From Sphingosinicella sp942492965 (lineage in GTDB: Bacteria > Pseudomonadota > Alphaproteobacteria > Sphingomonadales > Sphingomonadaceae), in contig OW818656.1 of NCBI GenBank assembly GCA_942492965.1, forward strand, positions 3,038,001-3,102,000: 64,000 bases of DNA, written 5' to 3'. The position numbers and the translations under genes are program-made. The notes beneath the pieces are model-generated. The model saw only the letters and a program-made list of their open reading frames with translations. It did not search any database and was not told the origin of the DNA. Shown one piece after another: positions 35,851 to 43,729 of this stretch (within the stretch, counting starts at the first letter, position 1; the number at the start of each line of letters is the position of its first letter).

Positions 35851-36564
35851 TCAGGCGGCGGCGACTTCGGTCGCTGCGGCCGATCCGGTCTCGGGATCGC
35901 GCAGCACATAGCCGCGGCCCCAAACGGTTTCGATGTAGTTCTCGCCGCCGCACGCTGCCGAGAGCTTCTTGCGCAGCTTGCAGATGAACACGTCGATGAT
36001 TTTGAGTTCCGGCTCGTCCATGCCGCCGTAAAGGTGGTTCAGGAACATTTCCTTGGTGAGCGTCGTGCCCTTGCGCAAGCTGAGCAGCTCCAGCATCGCA
36101 TATTCCTTGCCGGTCAGGTGCACGCGGGCACCATCGACATCGACCGTCTTGGTATCGAGGTTCACGCCAAGCTTGCCGGTCTTGATCACCGACTGCGAAT
36201 GGCCCTTGGAGCGGCGGACGACGGCGTGGATGCGCGCCACCAGTTCTTCCTTGTGGAAGGGCTTCGTCACGTAATCGTCGGCGCCGAAGCCGAGGCCGCG
36301 AACCTTCGATTCCATCTCGTTTTGGCCGGAAAGGATAAGGATCGGGGTGCCGACCTTCGCAAGCCGCAGCTTCTTCAGCACGTCATAGCCGTGCATGTCG
36401 GGCAGGTTCAGGTCGAGAAGAATGATGTCGTAGTCGTACAACTTGCCGAGATCGAGGCCTTCTTCGCCAAGATCCGTGGTATAGACGTTGAAGCCTTCGC
36501 TCGAAAGCATCAGGTCGATGCTCTTCGCCGTGGTCGCGTCATCTTCGATCAGCAGAACCCGCAT
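35851..36564 (-). CDS. ctrA: Cell-cycle response regulator CtrA
   Basis: A 237-residue OmpR-type response regulator that matches CtrA, the alphaproteobacterial master regulator of cell cycle and motility. The receiver domain starts MRVLLIEDDATTAKSID, with phospho-acceptor Asp51 in ILLDLNLPDMHGYD and the conserved KPF loop (YVTKPFHKEEL). The winged-helix domain includes LTGKEYAMLELLSLRKG and ENYIETVWGRGYVLRDP. The chain ends EVAAA; in Caulobacter a terminal Ala-Ala of CtrA is the ClpXP degradation tag. The start at 36564 gives the family N-terminus; 36636 is too long. The upstream region carries CtrA half-sites and clustered GANTC sites. Confidence 0.96.
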   Translation of the reverse strand: MRVLLIEDDATTAKSIDLMLSSEGFNVYTTDLGEEGLDLGKLYDYDIILLDLNLPDMHGYDVLKKLRLAKVGTPILILSGQNEMESKVRGLGFGADDYVTKPFHKEELVARIHAVVRRSKGHSQSVIKTGKLGVNLDTKTVDVDGARVHLTGKEYAMLELLSLRKGTTLTKEMFLNHLYGGMDEPELKIIDVFICKLRKKLSAACGGENYIETVWGRGYVLRDPETGSAAATEVAAA

Positions 36565-36866
36565 TGAGTAGCCCTCTTCATGTCCCCCAACGGCAAACAG
36601 CCAATCCCGGCCGGCCGCGTACAAACCGTTAACCATGCCCGTTATGGGTTACAAAGGTTAACGCCGCGTAAAAGTTAACGCGGGCGTGCTTTGAATTGTT
36701 CCTGTGGCACTTGAGTCACGGTTTGTTTCGTTTTGAATCAGTTATGGAATCTCGGTGGCAAGGCGACATTAACTACGCACGGGCATACTTGCCCCATGCG
36801 CTGCCACCGCTCCTCGATTCCTGAAAACGCAGTCATGCTTCGCGCGCAACTGCGGGGGCGCGCGCT
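36565..36866. promoter_or_regulatory. ctrA / fliJ-like divergent control region with CtrA half-sites and GANTC cluster
   Basis: This 302-bp region holds the CtrA half-site TTAACCAT (36629-36636) and two further GTTAAC motifs (TTAA at 36658 and 36675). It also has four GANTC sites, the CcrM methylation target, at 36713, 36735, 36747 and 36816. CtrA autoregulation and methylation-timed transcription are established for Caulobacter ctrA; here they are inferred from the sites. Confidence 0.7.
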
Positions 36867-37259
36867 GTGAAGACGCCGTATGACGATGACCGCAGGCTGA
36901 GGCGCAACGAACTGGACGATATCCGCCAGGCGCTTGTCGGTGCTGAAGCGCAGCTTTCGATTTTTGCCGGGGCGATCGTCGATGCCGATGCGACGCTGCG
37001 CCGGGAGCGGGAGGCACGGGCGGCCGGGCCTCCGTTCGATATCAGCCCGGATGCGGCCGTGCGCCGATCCGAGATGCTCCGGCTAGCGCGAGAGCTTGCG
37101 CGGCTCGAAGACGAGATCGAGCGCCTGCGTGCCGCGTTGCTTGTGAAGTTCGAGGCGCTGCGGCCGATCGAGACCGCGAGCGAGGACTATTGCACCGCAA
37201 AGCGCGCGGAGGCCGCTCGGAAGGCGACGGCTTTGTCCGATGATGCTGCGACTGGGTAG
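36867..37259 (+). CDS. FliJ-like coiled-coil protein
   Basis: A 130-residue, highly charged, almost entirely helical protein with a GTG start. Its two long coiled-coil stretches (RLRRNELDDIRQALVGAEAQ, later LARLEDEIERLRAALLVKFE) resemble FliJ, the soluble stalk of the flagellar export ATPase. It is transcribed divergently from ctrA, and flagellar genes are classic CtrA targets. No FliI ATPase is adjacent, so the assignment rests on length and helix pattern only; a general coiled-coil protein is the alternative. Confidence 0.5.
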   Translation: MKTPYDDDRRLRRNELDDIRQALVGAEAQLSIFAGAIVDADATLRREREARAAGPPFDISPDAAVRRSEMLRLARELARLEDEIERLRAALLVKFEALRPIETASEDYCTAKRAEAARKATALSDDAATG

Positions 37260-37268
37260 CGTTGGCAT

Positions 37269-37496
37269 CTAGCGCAGTCGACCGGGGAGCCGCACCGCGA
37301 CAACGACCGGCTTTTTCGCAACGGTTGCGGTTTGCGCTACCGTACAAACCCGACGGGGCAACTTGACGCGACCTGCTTCGTGGGGGCGAAGCGGCGCGAT
37401 CTTGCACTTTGCGGCGGCGGCAAACACCGAAGTGGCGCCGCCGAGCGTAGCAAAGCTCATGATGCCGGCAATGATGAAGAACCTGACGAAACGCAT
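37269..37496 (-). CDS. Small exported protein of unknown function
   Basis: A 75-residue protein. The start at 37496 follows AAAGGAAA and opens a clear signal peptide (MRFVRFFIIAGIMSFATLGG, ending VFAAAA). The mature part is about 45 residues, very basic, with two cysteines (AKCKIAPL and RRVCTVAQ) that could form one disulfide. I do not recognise a family. It ends 9 bp after the convergent FliJ-like gene. Confidence 0.6.
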   Translation of the reverse strand: MRFVRFFIIAGIMSFATLGGATSVFAAAAKCKIAPLRPHEAGRVKLPRRVCTVAQTATVAKKPVVVAVRLPGRLR

Positions 37497-37636
37497 GATG
37501 GGTTTTCCTTTGCTGGGGGAGAGCAAGCGTGGAGCGGCGGCGCGGGCGGGGAGGGGACGGTCCCGCGCCGCCGCGGTTCGGGCGATCATCGGTAAGCGGC
37601 GCCGGTGCGAGGGTGGGGAACAGCGCCGGTTTCCGA

Positions 37637-38581
37637 TTACGCCGCGAGTGCGTGGGCGCACATGGAGCCGACATGACGGTGATCGGTGCCGCAACAGCCT
37701 CCGAGCACGGTGAGTGCAGGGAGCGCCCGCAGCAGCGCGGCATTCTGCGCTCCGAGCTCGTCGGGGTTGCCATCATCGAGTTCGGGCGCTTCGTTCAACT
37801 CGGTGTGACTCATCCGCGATGCGTTGGTGCGAAGTCCGCGCACGCGCCGCGTCCAGTCGCCGCTTGTTTTCAACATTGCTGCAAAGTGATCGGGATGGGC
37901 GCAGTTGATCATGTAATAGGCGGGAAAGCCTCCCGTCGCATCATCGACGGCGTTGATCGCCTCGGCCAGGGATTGACCGGTGGGTAGGCAGCCGTCCGTC
38001 TCCAGCGTGAACGACAGTGCGGTGGGAAGTCCCGCAGTTTCTGCTGCGCGGGCTAGGCCGATGGCCTCGGGCGTATTGGTCATGGTGATCGCCGTCACCA
38101 TGTCGGCGCCCGCTTCGGCAAAAATGCTCGCTTGGAAGGCGTGATAATCGCGGGCCGCGTCGGTGCTCATGATTGCATCCGCGACGTAGCCGTCGCCGCG
38201 GGGGCCAATGCAGCCGCTGACGACGATGGGCATCCGGTCGCTCGCATATGCGGACTTGAGTTCGTGCATCAGCGCGATCGACTCGCGGTTGCTCTCGGCG
38301 AGCGCTGCCTCGGAGTAGCCGAGAAGCGCTCCCCAGTCAGGACTTGCCCGCCACGTCGGGCTTTCGAGGATGAAGCCGGTGCCGTTAGCCTGCGCAATCT
38401 CCAGATAGCGGAGGTAGTAGGCGTGAAGCGCCCTGCGGCCTTCCTGCGTGCGCATGAGATCGAATGCAGCGAAATGCGGCAGCTCGACGCCGTCGTGGAA
38501 GATCAATGTGGTTTCGAGGCCGCCGTCGGTGAGGAAAAGGCGATCACCAAGCTGCGGCAACGTTTTGAAAGTGTTGTACAT
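37637..38581 (-). CDS. Homocysteine S-methyltransferase family protein
   Basis: A 314-residue methyltransferase of the Pfam S-methyl_trans family. The N-terminus has the typical FLTDGGLETTLIFHDG, and the zinc-binding cysteines are visible: YMINCAHPDHF and, near the C-terminus, LGGCCGTDHRH. Members transfer a methyl group from S-methylmethionine, betaine or a similar donor to homocysteine to make methionine. The start at 38581 gives the normal N-terminus; the longer frame to 38671 is unlikely. It is divergent from a TetR regulator across a perfect palindrome, which suggests it is that regulator's target. Confidence 0.9.
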   Translation of the reverse strand: MYNTFKTLPQLGDRLFLTDGGLETTLIFHDGVELPHFAAFDLMRTQEGRRALHAYYLRYLEIAQANGTGFILESPTWRASPDWGALLGYSEAALAESNRESIALMHELKSAYASDRMPIVVSGCIGPRGDGYVADAIMSTDAARDYHAFQASIFAEAGADMVTAITMTNTPEAIGLARAAETAGLPTALSFTLETDGCLPTGQSLAEAINAVDDATGGFPAYYMINCAHPDHFAAMLKTSGDWTRRVRGLRTNASRMSHTELNEAPELDDGNPDELGAQNAALLRALPALTVLGGCCGTDHRHVGSMCAHALAA

Positions 38582-38768
38582 GACAATGGTCTCCGTGCGC
38601 CGTCCGTCGGCGTGTTGCGGGAGAACATCGGCCAAAGTCGGAGCACTCTCCAGAAGGCAAGTGGTACACAAAGACTGATCCTCGGGTATTTCTTTTTAGA
38701 TCAGCGGCTTGTTTTACCGGGGGCTTTTTTACCGCGCGGAGTGCGTTACCGCGAAAAGTAGCAAACTG

Positions 38769-38784
38769 TACCATTGGTATGGTA
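38769..38784. promoter_or_regulatory. Perfect palindrome, likely TetR operator
   Basis: TACCAT-TGGT-ATGGTA lies between the divergent methyltransferase and TetR genes, 34 bp upstream of the TetR start. This size, symmetry and position are typical of TetR/AcrR operators. Confidence 0.7.
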
Positions 38785-38817
38785 AACGCAGGTTCTGAAA
38801 TCGGGCATAGGGAGCGA

Positions 38818-39471
38818 ATGAATGCGCCGATGACTTTGACGTCCCGCAAGGGCATGACGCGCGGGGAGGCGACGCGCGACCGCATTTTGGAGATTGCGGA
38901 AGCCTCGGTGCTGGCCAAAGGGTTTTCTAACACGTCGATCGACGAGATCATCGCCGCGGCAGAAATCACCAAGAGCGGATTTTTCTATCATTTCCGTGAC
39001 AAGACCGATCTTGCGAAAGCATTGCTTGAGCGGTTCATTCACGACGACAACGCCAAGCTCGACGCGATCTTCGCGCGCGGCAGGGATCTCTCCGACGATC
39101 CGCTGCATGGTTTCCTCATCGGGCTTAAGCTCTTCGCCGAGATGATGGCCGAGCTGGAAACTGCGCATCCGGGCTGCATGGTTGCTGCGGTTGCGTACCA
39201 CGACAAACAGTTCAACACCGAGGTGCGCGGGCTCAATGCTACTGCAGTGCTCGGCTGGCGAAGCCGCTTCCTTGCGATGCTCGAGGAAATCGCCGAGCGA
39301 TATCCGCCGCGCGCCGACGTCAACCTTTCCCACCTTGCCGATATGCTCTCGGCACTGGCGGACGGCGGCATCATCCTGTCGCGCGTGCTGGATCAGCCGC
39401 GCCTCCTGTCAGAGCAGATCCTGCTCTATCGCACCTTCGTTCGCCTGGTCTTCCTCGGCGCGGGAGATTGA
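38818..39471 (+). CDS. TetR/AcrR-family transcriptional regulator
   Basis: A 217-residue repressor. ATG 38818 is preferred because AGGGAG lies just upstream; an ATG at 38779 would put the operator inside the gene. The HTH spans about residues 20-65 (TRDRILEIAEASVLAKGFSN, then ITKSGFFYHFRDKTDLAKAL). It belongs to the group with a KSGFFYHF recognition helix, which often controls neighbouring enzyme or efflux genes. It is divergent from the homocysteine methyltransferase and convergent with the PhoD gene 4 bp downstream. Confidence 0.92.
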   Translation: MNAPMTLTSRKGMTRGEATRDRILEIAEASVLAKGFSNTSIDEIIAAAEITKSGFFYHFRDKTDLAKALLERFIHDDNAKLDAIFARGRDLSDDPLHGFLIGLKLFAEMMAELETAHPGCMVAAVAYHDKQFNTEVRGLNATAVLGWRSRFLAMLEEIAERYPPRADVNLSHLADMLSALADGGIILSRVLDQPRLLSEQILLYRTFVRLVFLGAGD

Positions 39472-39475
39472 GGGG

Positions 39476-40516
39476 TCAGACCTGTAGCGCGGAAAGTCGC
39501 AGCGTTTCCGCGAGCACGGCCCGCCCTTCGACGCTTTCCACCTCGAGCCGGATTTCCGGATCCCGCTGCTCCCAGTCGATGAGGATGCGGCCATAATTCT
39601 GGCCCATGAATCCTTCACCGACACGCAGCCGGTTCGGGCCGAGGAACGGCCAGACTTCGGTGAGCCCCGACGACGTGAGATCGTAGAGCGGATAGGGTAC
39701 GCCCTCGGCGAGCCGGGAAAGTTCCGCATAGTGCGTATCGCCCGAGATCATGATGAGGCCGTTCACATCCGCGAAATCGATGAGATCGAGCAGGCGCTGG
39801 TGGTCCGCCTGATAGTTGATCCACGCCTCGTACCCCGGCGCATCGGCGAGCACCTGCGTCGATGACGCGAAGATGCGCAGCTCGGCGGGTTTCTTGAATT
39901 CCGCTTCCAGCCATTCCCATTGCTCGGCGCCGAGCATGGTCGCGGCGGGATCACTGTTCACCAGATACGGCCCGCGGTCCTTCGGCTCCTCGGTGATGCC
40001 GATGAGGCCGGAGCGGAACCAGCGATTGTCGGGCATGATGATCTGCACGCGGCGCCCTTCCGGGCCGATGATCGTGCTCGTGTAGTTGCCCGCGCGGCTG
40101 CGGCGCGGGCTCGTCTTCGGCTCCATCCAGAAATCGAGGAAGATGTCCTTCGATTCCTGCTTCATCGGATATTCGCGCCCGGCGTCATTCTCGCCGTAGT
40201 CGTGATCGTCCCAGATCGCGAGGCAGGGCGTCTTGCGTCGCAAGCGCTGGAAGCCGGGCTTGCTGGCGAGCTTCGTGTATTTCGCGCGCAGCACGTCCAT
40301 GTCGCGCGTGTCGCCGTAGATATTGTCACCGAGGAAGAGGAACAGCTGCGGGTCGAACGCATCGACCCTGTCCCAGATCGGCTGCGGCTTGTCCTGATGC
40401 GCGCAAGAGCCGAACGCGATGCGGCTGAGCGCGGTTTCGCCGGCGAGGGCGACGCTGGGGAGCGCGGCAAGCGCCGCACCCCCCGCCATCACTTCGCGGC
40501 GACTGACGCCTGCCAT
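39476..40516 (-). CDS. Tat-exported PhoD-like alkaline phosphatase/phosphodiesterase
   Basis: A 346-residue metallophosphoesterase of the PhoD family. The N-terminal Tat signal reads SRREVMAGGAALAALPSVAL. Metal-binding motifs are FGSCAHQDK, FLGDNIYGDT, AIWDDHDYGEN and MISGDTHYAEL. PhoD enzymes cleave phosphate esters and diesters outside the cytoplasm using Ca/Fe. Its ATG overlaps the stop of the upstream receptor gene (TGATG), so the pair is translationally coupled. The receptor probably imports an organophosphate or its organic part. Confidence 0.92.
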   Translation of the reverse strand: MAGVSRREVMAGGAALAALPSVALAGETALSRIAFGSCAHQDKPQPIWDRVDAFDPQLFLFLGDNIYGDTRDMDVLRAKYTKLASKPGFQRLRRKTPCLAIWDDHDYGENDAGREYPMKQESKDIFLDFWMEPKTSPRRSRAGNYTSTIIGPEGRRVQIIMPDNRWFRSGLIGITEEPKDRGPYLVNSDPAATMLGAEQWEWLEAEFKKPAELRIFASSTQVLADAPGYEAWINYQADHQRLLDLIDFADVNGLIMISGDTHYAELSRLAEGVPYPLYDLTSSGLTEVWPFLGPNRLRVGEGFMGQNYGRILIDWEQRDPEIRLEVESVEGRAVLAETLRLSALQV

Positions 40517-42753
40517 CAGAACGCGGCTTTCAGCGTCGCGAACACCTGGCGCGGCGCGCCGATCATCAGTGTCTGCGAGTCACCGCGGTTGCTGAAGCCG
40601 TTGGTGCCCACGGTCGACACGTACTTCTTGTCGAGAAGGTTGACGGCGCTCACCTGCAGCTCATAGCCTTCGGCGATGCGCCAGCCGATGCTGGCGTCGA
40701 CGATCGCACGGCCGCTGACCGAGGCGTCGTTCTCGTAGCTGTAGTAGCGCTTCGACATGTAGTTCACGCCGATGCGCCCGAAGAACAGTTCGCCGTCGTA
40801 GCTGAGTTCGCCCTTGGCGAGGTGCTTGGGCGAGTCGATCGTGGTCTTGCCGTCGGTCGCGGCGATCAGCGTTCCTTCCGCGTTGACGACATCGTCCTGA
40901 TAGGTCGAGTCGTTGTAGCTGTACGAGGCGAAGAGCTTGAAGCCGGCGCCGAGCTTGACCTCGCCTGCGGCTTCGAGGCCGTAGGAGCGGACCGAGCCGA
41001 CGTTCTGGAGAACGGCCGGGTTCCCGATGATGCCGGCGCCGGTGGAGAAGCCGAGGAGGCGGTTGCGGAAGTTTACGTAGTAGCCGCCGAGGACGCCGTT
41101 GAAGCTGCCGCCGCGGAAGCGGATGCCGGCTTCGTAAGTGTCTGATTCTTCAGGTTTAAGTGTGCCCTTGATGGCGTCGAAGCCGGCCTGCGTGGTACCG
41201 AAGGGGCCGCCGGTGGAGGAAGCGGTGAAGGCGCGCGCGACCTGCGTGAAGCCGCCGAACATCTCGAGGTAGTCATTGATTTCGTAGGCGAAACCGGCGT
41301 GCGGCTGGAACCAGTCCTCGGCCTTGATCTTGCCCTGCGCGAAGGTGCTGACGACGATCGGCGTTGCCGTGTTCGTCACCTTGAAGCCCTTCCAGCCGAG
41401 CGTGATCGTCGCGGCGCCGAGCGTGATGCGGTCTTCGACGTGATACTGGAAGGTCTCGGTGTCGAAATCCGATTCCCACTGCGTGAAGAACGGATCCTTC
41501 TGGAATTCGAGCGAGTCCCGCGAGGGGCTCAGGCGATCGGTGAGGCCGTAGAAGCGGCGCGCCTGCTGGAAGTCGTTCTTCTCGTACCAGCCGCCCACGG
41601 TGATTTCATTGAAGGCGATTTCTCCGGTGATGCTGCCGAACAGGCCCTTGCGGTCGATGTCGTATTCGGTCGTGCGGATGGAGAGCGGCGCGCCACCCGG
41701 CGTCTGCACATAGGGCGTGTACCAGATGCCCTGGCCTTCGTTGTTGTGCCAATAGCCCTTGAGCGCGACGGTTACAGCCTCGCCCACCGGCGCCTCGACG
41801 CCGATCGCGGCGAGGTAGTCTTTGCGCAGACCTGCGGCATCGAAATAGGCATCGTCGATGGTCGCGAACGGCGCGGGCAGCGCCTGCTCGGCCCAATAGG
41901 CATCGGCGACCTGAACCGCGAGGCGGTAGTCGCCCGAAATATTGTCCCAGTTATATCCGAGACGATCGATCATCTCCTTGGACATATCCTGATAGTCGTT
42001 CTCGCGCCGGTCAGAGACGCTGAGCGTCGCGGTGACGCGTGCGTCGCCGAGCGCGGCGACCGCCTTGGCGTTCAGCATGTGGTGGCGCTGCTCGCCGACG
42101 CCCTTCCACTTGTCCATGCCGAGATAGCCATAGGAGATGTAGGCGCCCGTGCCTTCGGCGCCGCCGATCTCGCCGCTTTCGAGGCGGGCGAAGGCGCGGA
42201 TGGTGTTCTCGGTGCCGTAGCTGCCCGACGCGTCGAGCCCGAAGTCGGGGGCGGGGGCGCGCGAGAAGAATTCGACGGTGCCGCCGAGGTTGTTGGTCGC
42301 CTGCGTGCCGAGACCGCCTGAGCCCTGCGAGACGCGGGTGAGGCCGATGTTTTCGGGGCTGATCGCGCGATTGACGTGCAGGCCGTTGACGTTGCCGTAG
42401 CTGTGGTCGCCAAGCGGGATGCCATCGAGCGTGAAGCCGAGCTGGTTCTGGTTGAAACCGCGGATCGAGAGGCGCTGCGACCATTCATAGGCGCCGAAGG
42501 CGTCCGCCGACTGGAAGTTCACCGAAGGCAGCTTCTCGATCGATTTGAGCGGGCTCGTGCCGGGCGCCAGAAGCGCGATGTCGGCGGCGTCGAGTTCCTG
42601 CACCTGCCGCGTTTGGCCGGAACCGAACACGACGATCTCTTCATCGAGCGCGGCGGCATCAGCGCCAGCGGCTTCGCCCGTTTGCGCGAAAGCGGAAGTG
42701 GTAAGCACGAAAAGGCTGCTGGCGGCCAGCAACACGGCGCAAGTCGAACGCAT
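40516..42753 (-). CDS. TonB-dependent outer-membrane receptor, coupled to PhoD
   Basis: A 745-residue receptor. The start at 42753 follows a GGGGGA ribosome site; in-frame ATGs at 42765 and 42810 are less likely. The signal peptide ends TTSAFAQ. The plug contains LSIRGFNQNQLGFTLDGIPL and GSGGLGTQATNNLGGTV, and the C-terminus ends in Phe (FATLKAAF). It belongs to the receptor type often co-encoded with phosphatases or phytases. The one-base overlap with the PhoD gene supports a role in organophosphate uptake. Confidence 0.93.
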   Translation of the reverse strand: MRSTCAVLLAASSLFVLTTSAFAQTGEAAGADAAALDEEIVVFGSGQTRQVQELDAADIALLAPGTSPLKSIEKLPSVNFQSADAFGAYEWSQRLSIRGFNQNQLGFTLDGIPLGDHSYGNVNGLHVNRAISPENIGLTRVSQGSGGLGTQATNNLGGTVEFFSRAPAPDFGLDASGSYGTENTIRAFARLESGEIGGAEGTGAYISYGYLGMDKWKGVGEQRHHMLNAKAVAALGDARVTATLSVSDRRENDYQDMSKEMIDRLGYNWDNISGDYRLAVQVADAYWAEQALPAPFATIDDAYFDAAGLRKDYLAAIGVEAPVGEAVTVALKGYWHNNEGQGIWYTPYVQTPGGAPLSIRTTEYDIDRKGLFGSITGEIAFNEITVGGWYEKNDFQQARRFYGLTDRLSPSRDSLEFQKDPFFTQWESDFDTETFQYHVEDRITLGAATITLGWKGFKVTNTATPIVVSTFAQGKIKAEDWFQPHAGFAYEINDYLEMFGGFTQVARAFTASSTGGPFGTTQAGFDAIKGTLKPEESDTYEAGIRFRGGSFNGVLGGYYVNFRNRLLGFSTGAGIIGNPAVLQNVGSVRSYGLEAAGEVKLGAGFKLFASYSYNDSTYQDDVVNAEGTLIAATDGKTTIDSPKHLAKGELSYDGELFFGRIGVNYMSKRYYSYENDASVSGRAIVDASIGWRIAEGYELQVSAVNLLDKKYVSTVGTNGFSNRGDSQTLMIGAPRQVFATLKAAF

Positions 42754-43062
42754 GAAATCCCCCATAAGTGCGGTAAAACGCGGTTGGCGGCGGAGGCCTA
42801 GGCGCGGCATGTGACGGCGCTATGCGATTGATATGAAGCTTTTTTGCATGCCTGATTGCAGATCGGGGACGTTGCCGAATTGCTGCGAATGACTTGCATT
42901 ACCTTGATAGGTCGCACGCTATTTATCGATCGGCTCGATCAGCCTCACGCAGAAAATGCGTTGGCGGTTGCGCGTGGCGCTCGATAGCCTCGACGCTGAA
43001 ATCAGGCCTGCGTCCGCGCCGCGCCGGTTTTCACGATCGATCATTGGGGAAGGAGAGGGATC
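42754..43062. other. Divergent spacer, no gene seen
   Basis: This 309-bp spacer separates the receptor/PhoD operon from the rubrerythrin gene and must hold both promoters. There is a T6 run near 42841 and otherwise nothing with a clear repeat, operator or small gene. I saw no Pho-box spacing here despite the PhoD gene. Confidence 0.5.
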
Positions 43063-43482
43063 ATGGGCCTCAAGGGCACGAAGACCGAAGACAATCTGAA
43101 GGCTGCTTTCGCGGGTGAGAGCCAGGCGAACCGCCGCTATCTCTATTTCGCGCAGAAGGCCGATGTCGAAGGCTACAACGATGTCGCTGCCGTGTTCCGC
43201 TCCACGGCGGAAGGCGAAACGGGCCACGCGCACGGCCACCTCGAATATCTCGAAGAGGTGGGCGATCCGGCAACCGGCCTCGCCATCGGCTCGACGTCCG
43301 ACAATCTGAAGTCGGCGATCGCGGGCGAGACGCACGAATACACCGATATGTACCCCGGCATGGCGCGCACCGCGCGTGATGAGGGCTTCGACGAGATCGC
43401 CGACTGGTTCGAGACGCTCGCCAAGGCCGAAAAGAGCCACGCCGGCAAGTTTCAGAAGACGCTCGACACGCTCGACGCCTGA
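43063..43482 (+). CDS. Rubrerythrin-type diiron protein without rubredoxin domain
   Basis: A 139-residue ferritin-like diiron protein of the rubrerythrin family. It has the repeated E-x-x-H-type ligand pattern: FAGESQANRRY, TAEGETGHAHGH, IAGETHEYTDM and LAKAEKSHAGKF. It lacks the C-terminal rubredoxin domain of classic rubrerythrin, so electrons must come from a partner. GAAGGAGAGG precedes the ATG. It is followed by an Fe-S oxidoreductase and a DUF3501 protein, a set that recurs in proteobacteria and is thought to handle peroxide stress; the Fe-S protein may be the reductant. Confidence 0.9.
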   Translation: MGLKGTKTEDNLKAAFAGESQANRRYLYFAQKADVEGYNDVAAVFRSTAEGETGHAHGHLEYLEEVGDPATGLAIGSTSDNLKSAIAGETHEYTDMYPGMARTARDEGFDEIADWFETLAKAEKSHAGKFQKTLDTLDA

Positions 43483-43513
43483 GAGGGCAAGAGCGGCGAG
43501 ACTGTCCGCTGTG

Positions 43514-43672
43514 GGAGGCGAGGGGCGGGTCCGCGGGACCGGAACCGCCCCTCCCGTAGCCTCCAAAACAGCGCTGCGAGCGTCCGTTCGGACGCACGGC
43601 GTCAGTTCCCGTTGCCGCTTCGAGGGACAGGCGGACACGTGTTTCGTGTGGGAATTCACGCCGTGCGTCCGA
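43514..43672. repeat. Two large hairpins with competing arms in spacer
   Basis: Hairpin 1 pairs GGAGGC (43514-43519) with GCCTCC (43559-43564) and contains complementary GGGGCGG/CCGCCCC arms. Hairpin 2 pairs 15-nt arms at 43588-43602 and 43658-43672. The left arm of hairpin 2 can instead pair with GCGTCCG at 43580-43586, so two exclusive folds exist. It could be a dispersed palindromic element or an mRNA leader structure. Confidence 0.5.
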
Positions 43673-43729
43673 CCGGGCGCTTTTCAGAACGGATATATCC
43701 TTTGAAGCCAGAACCGTTGGGGGACGCCG

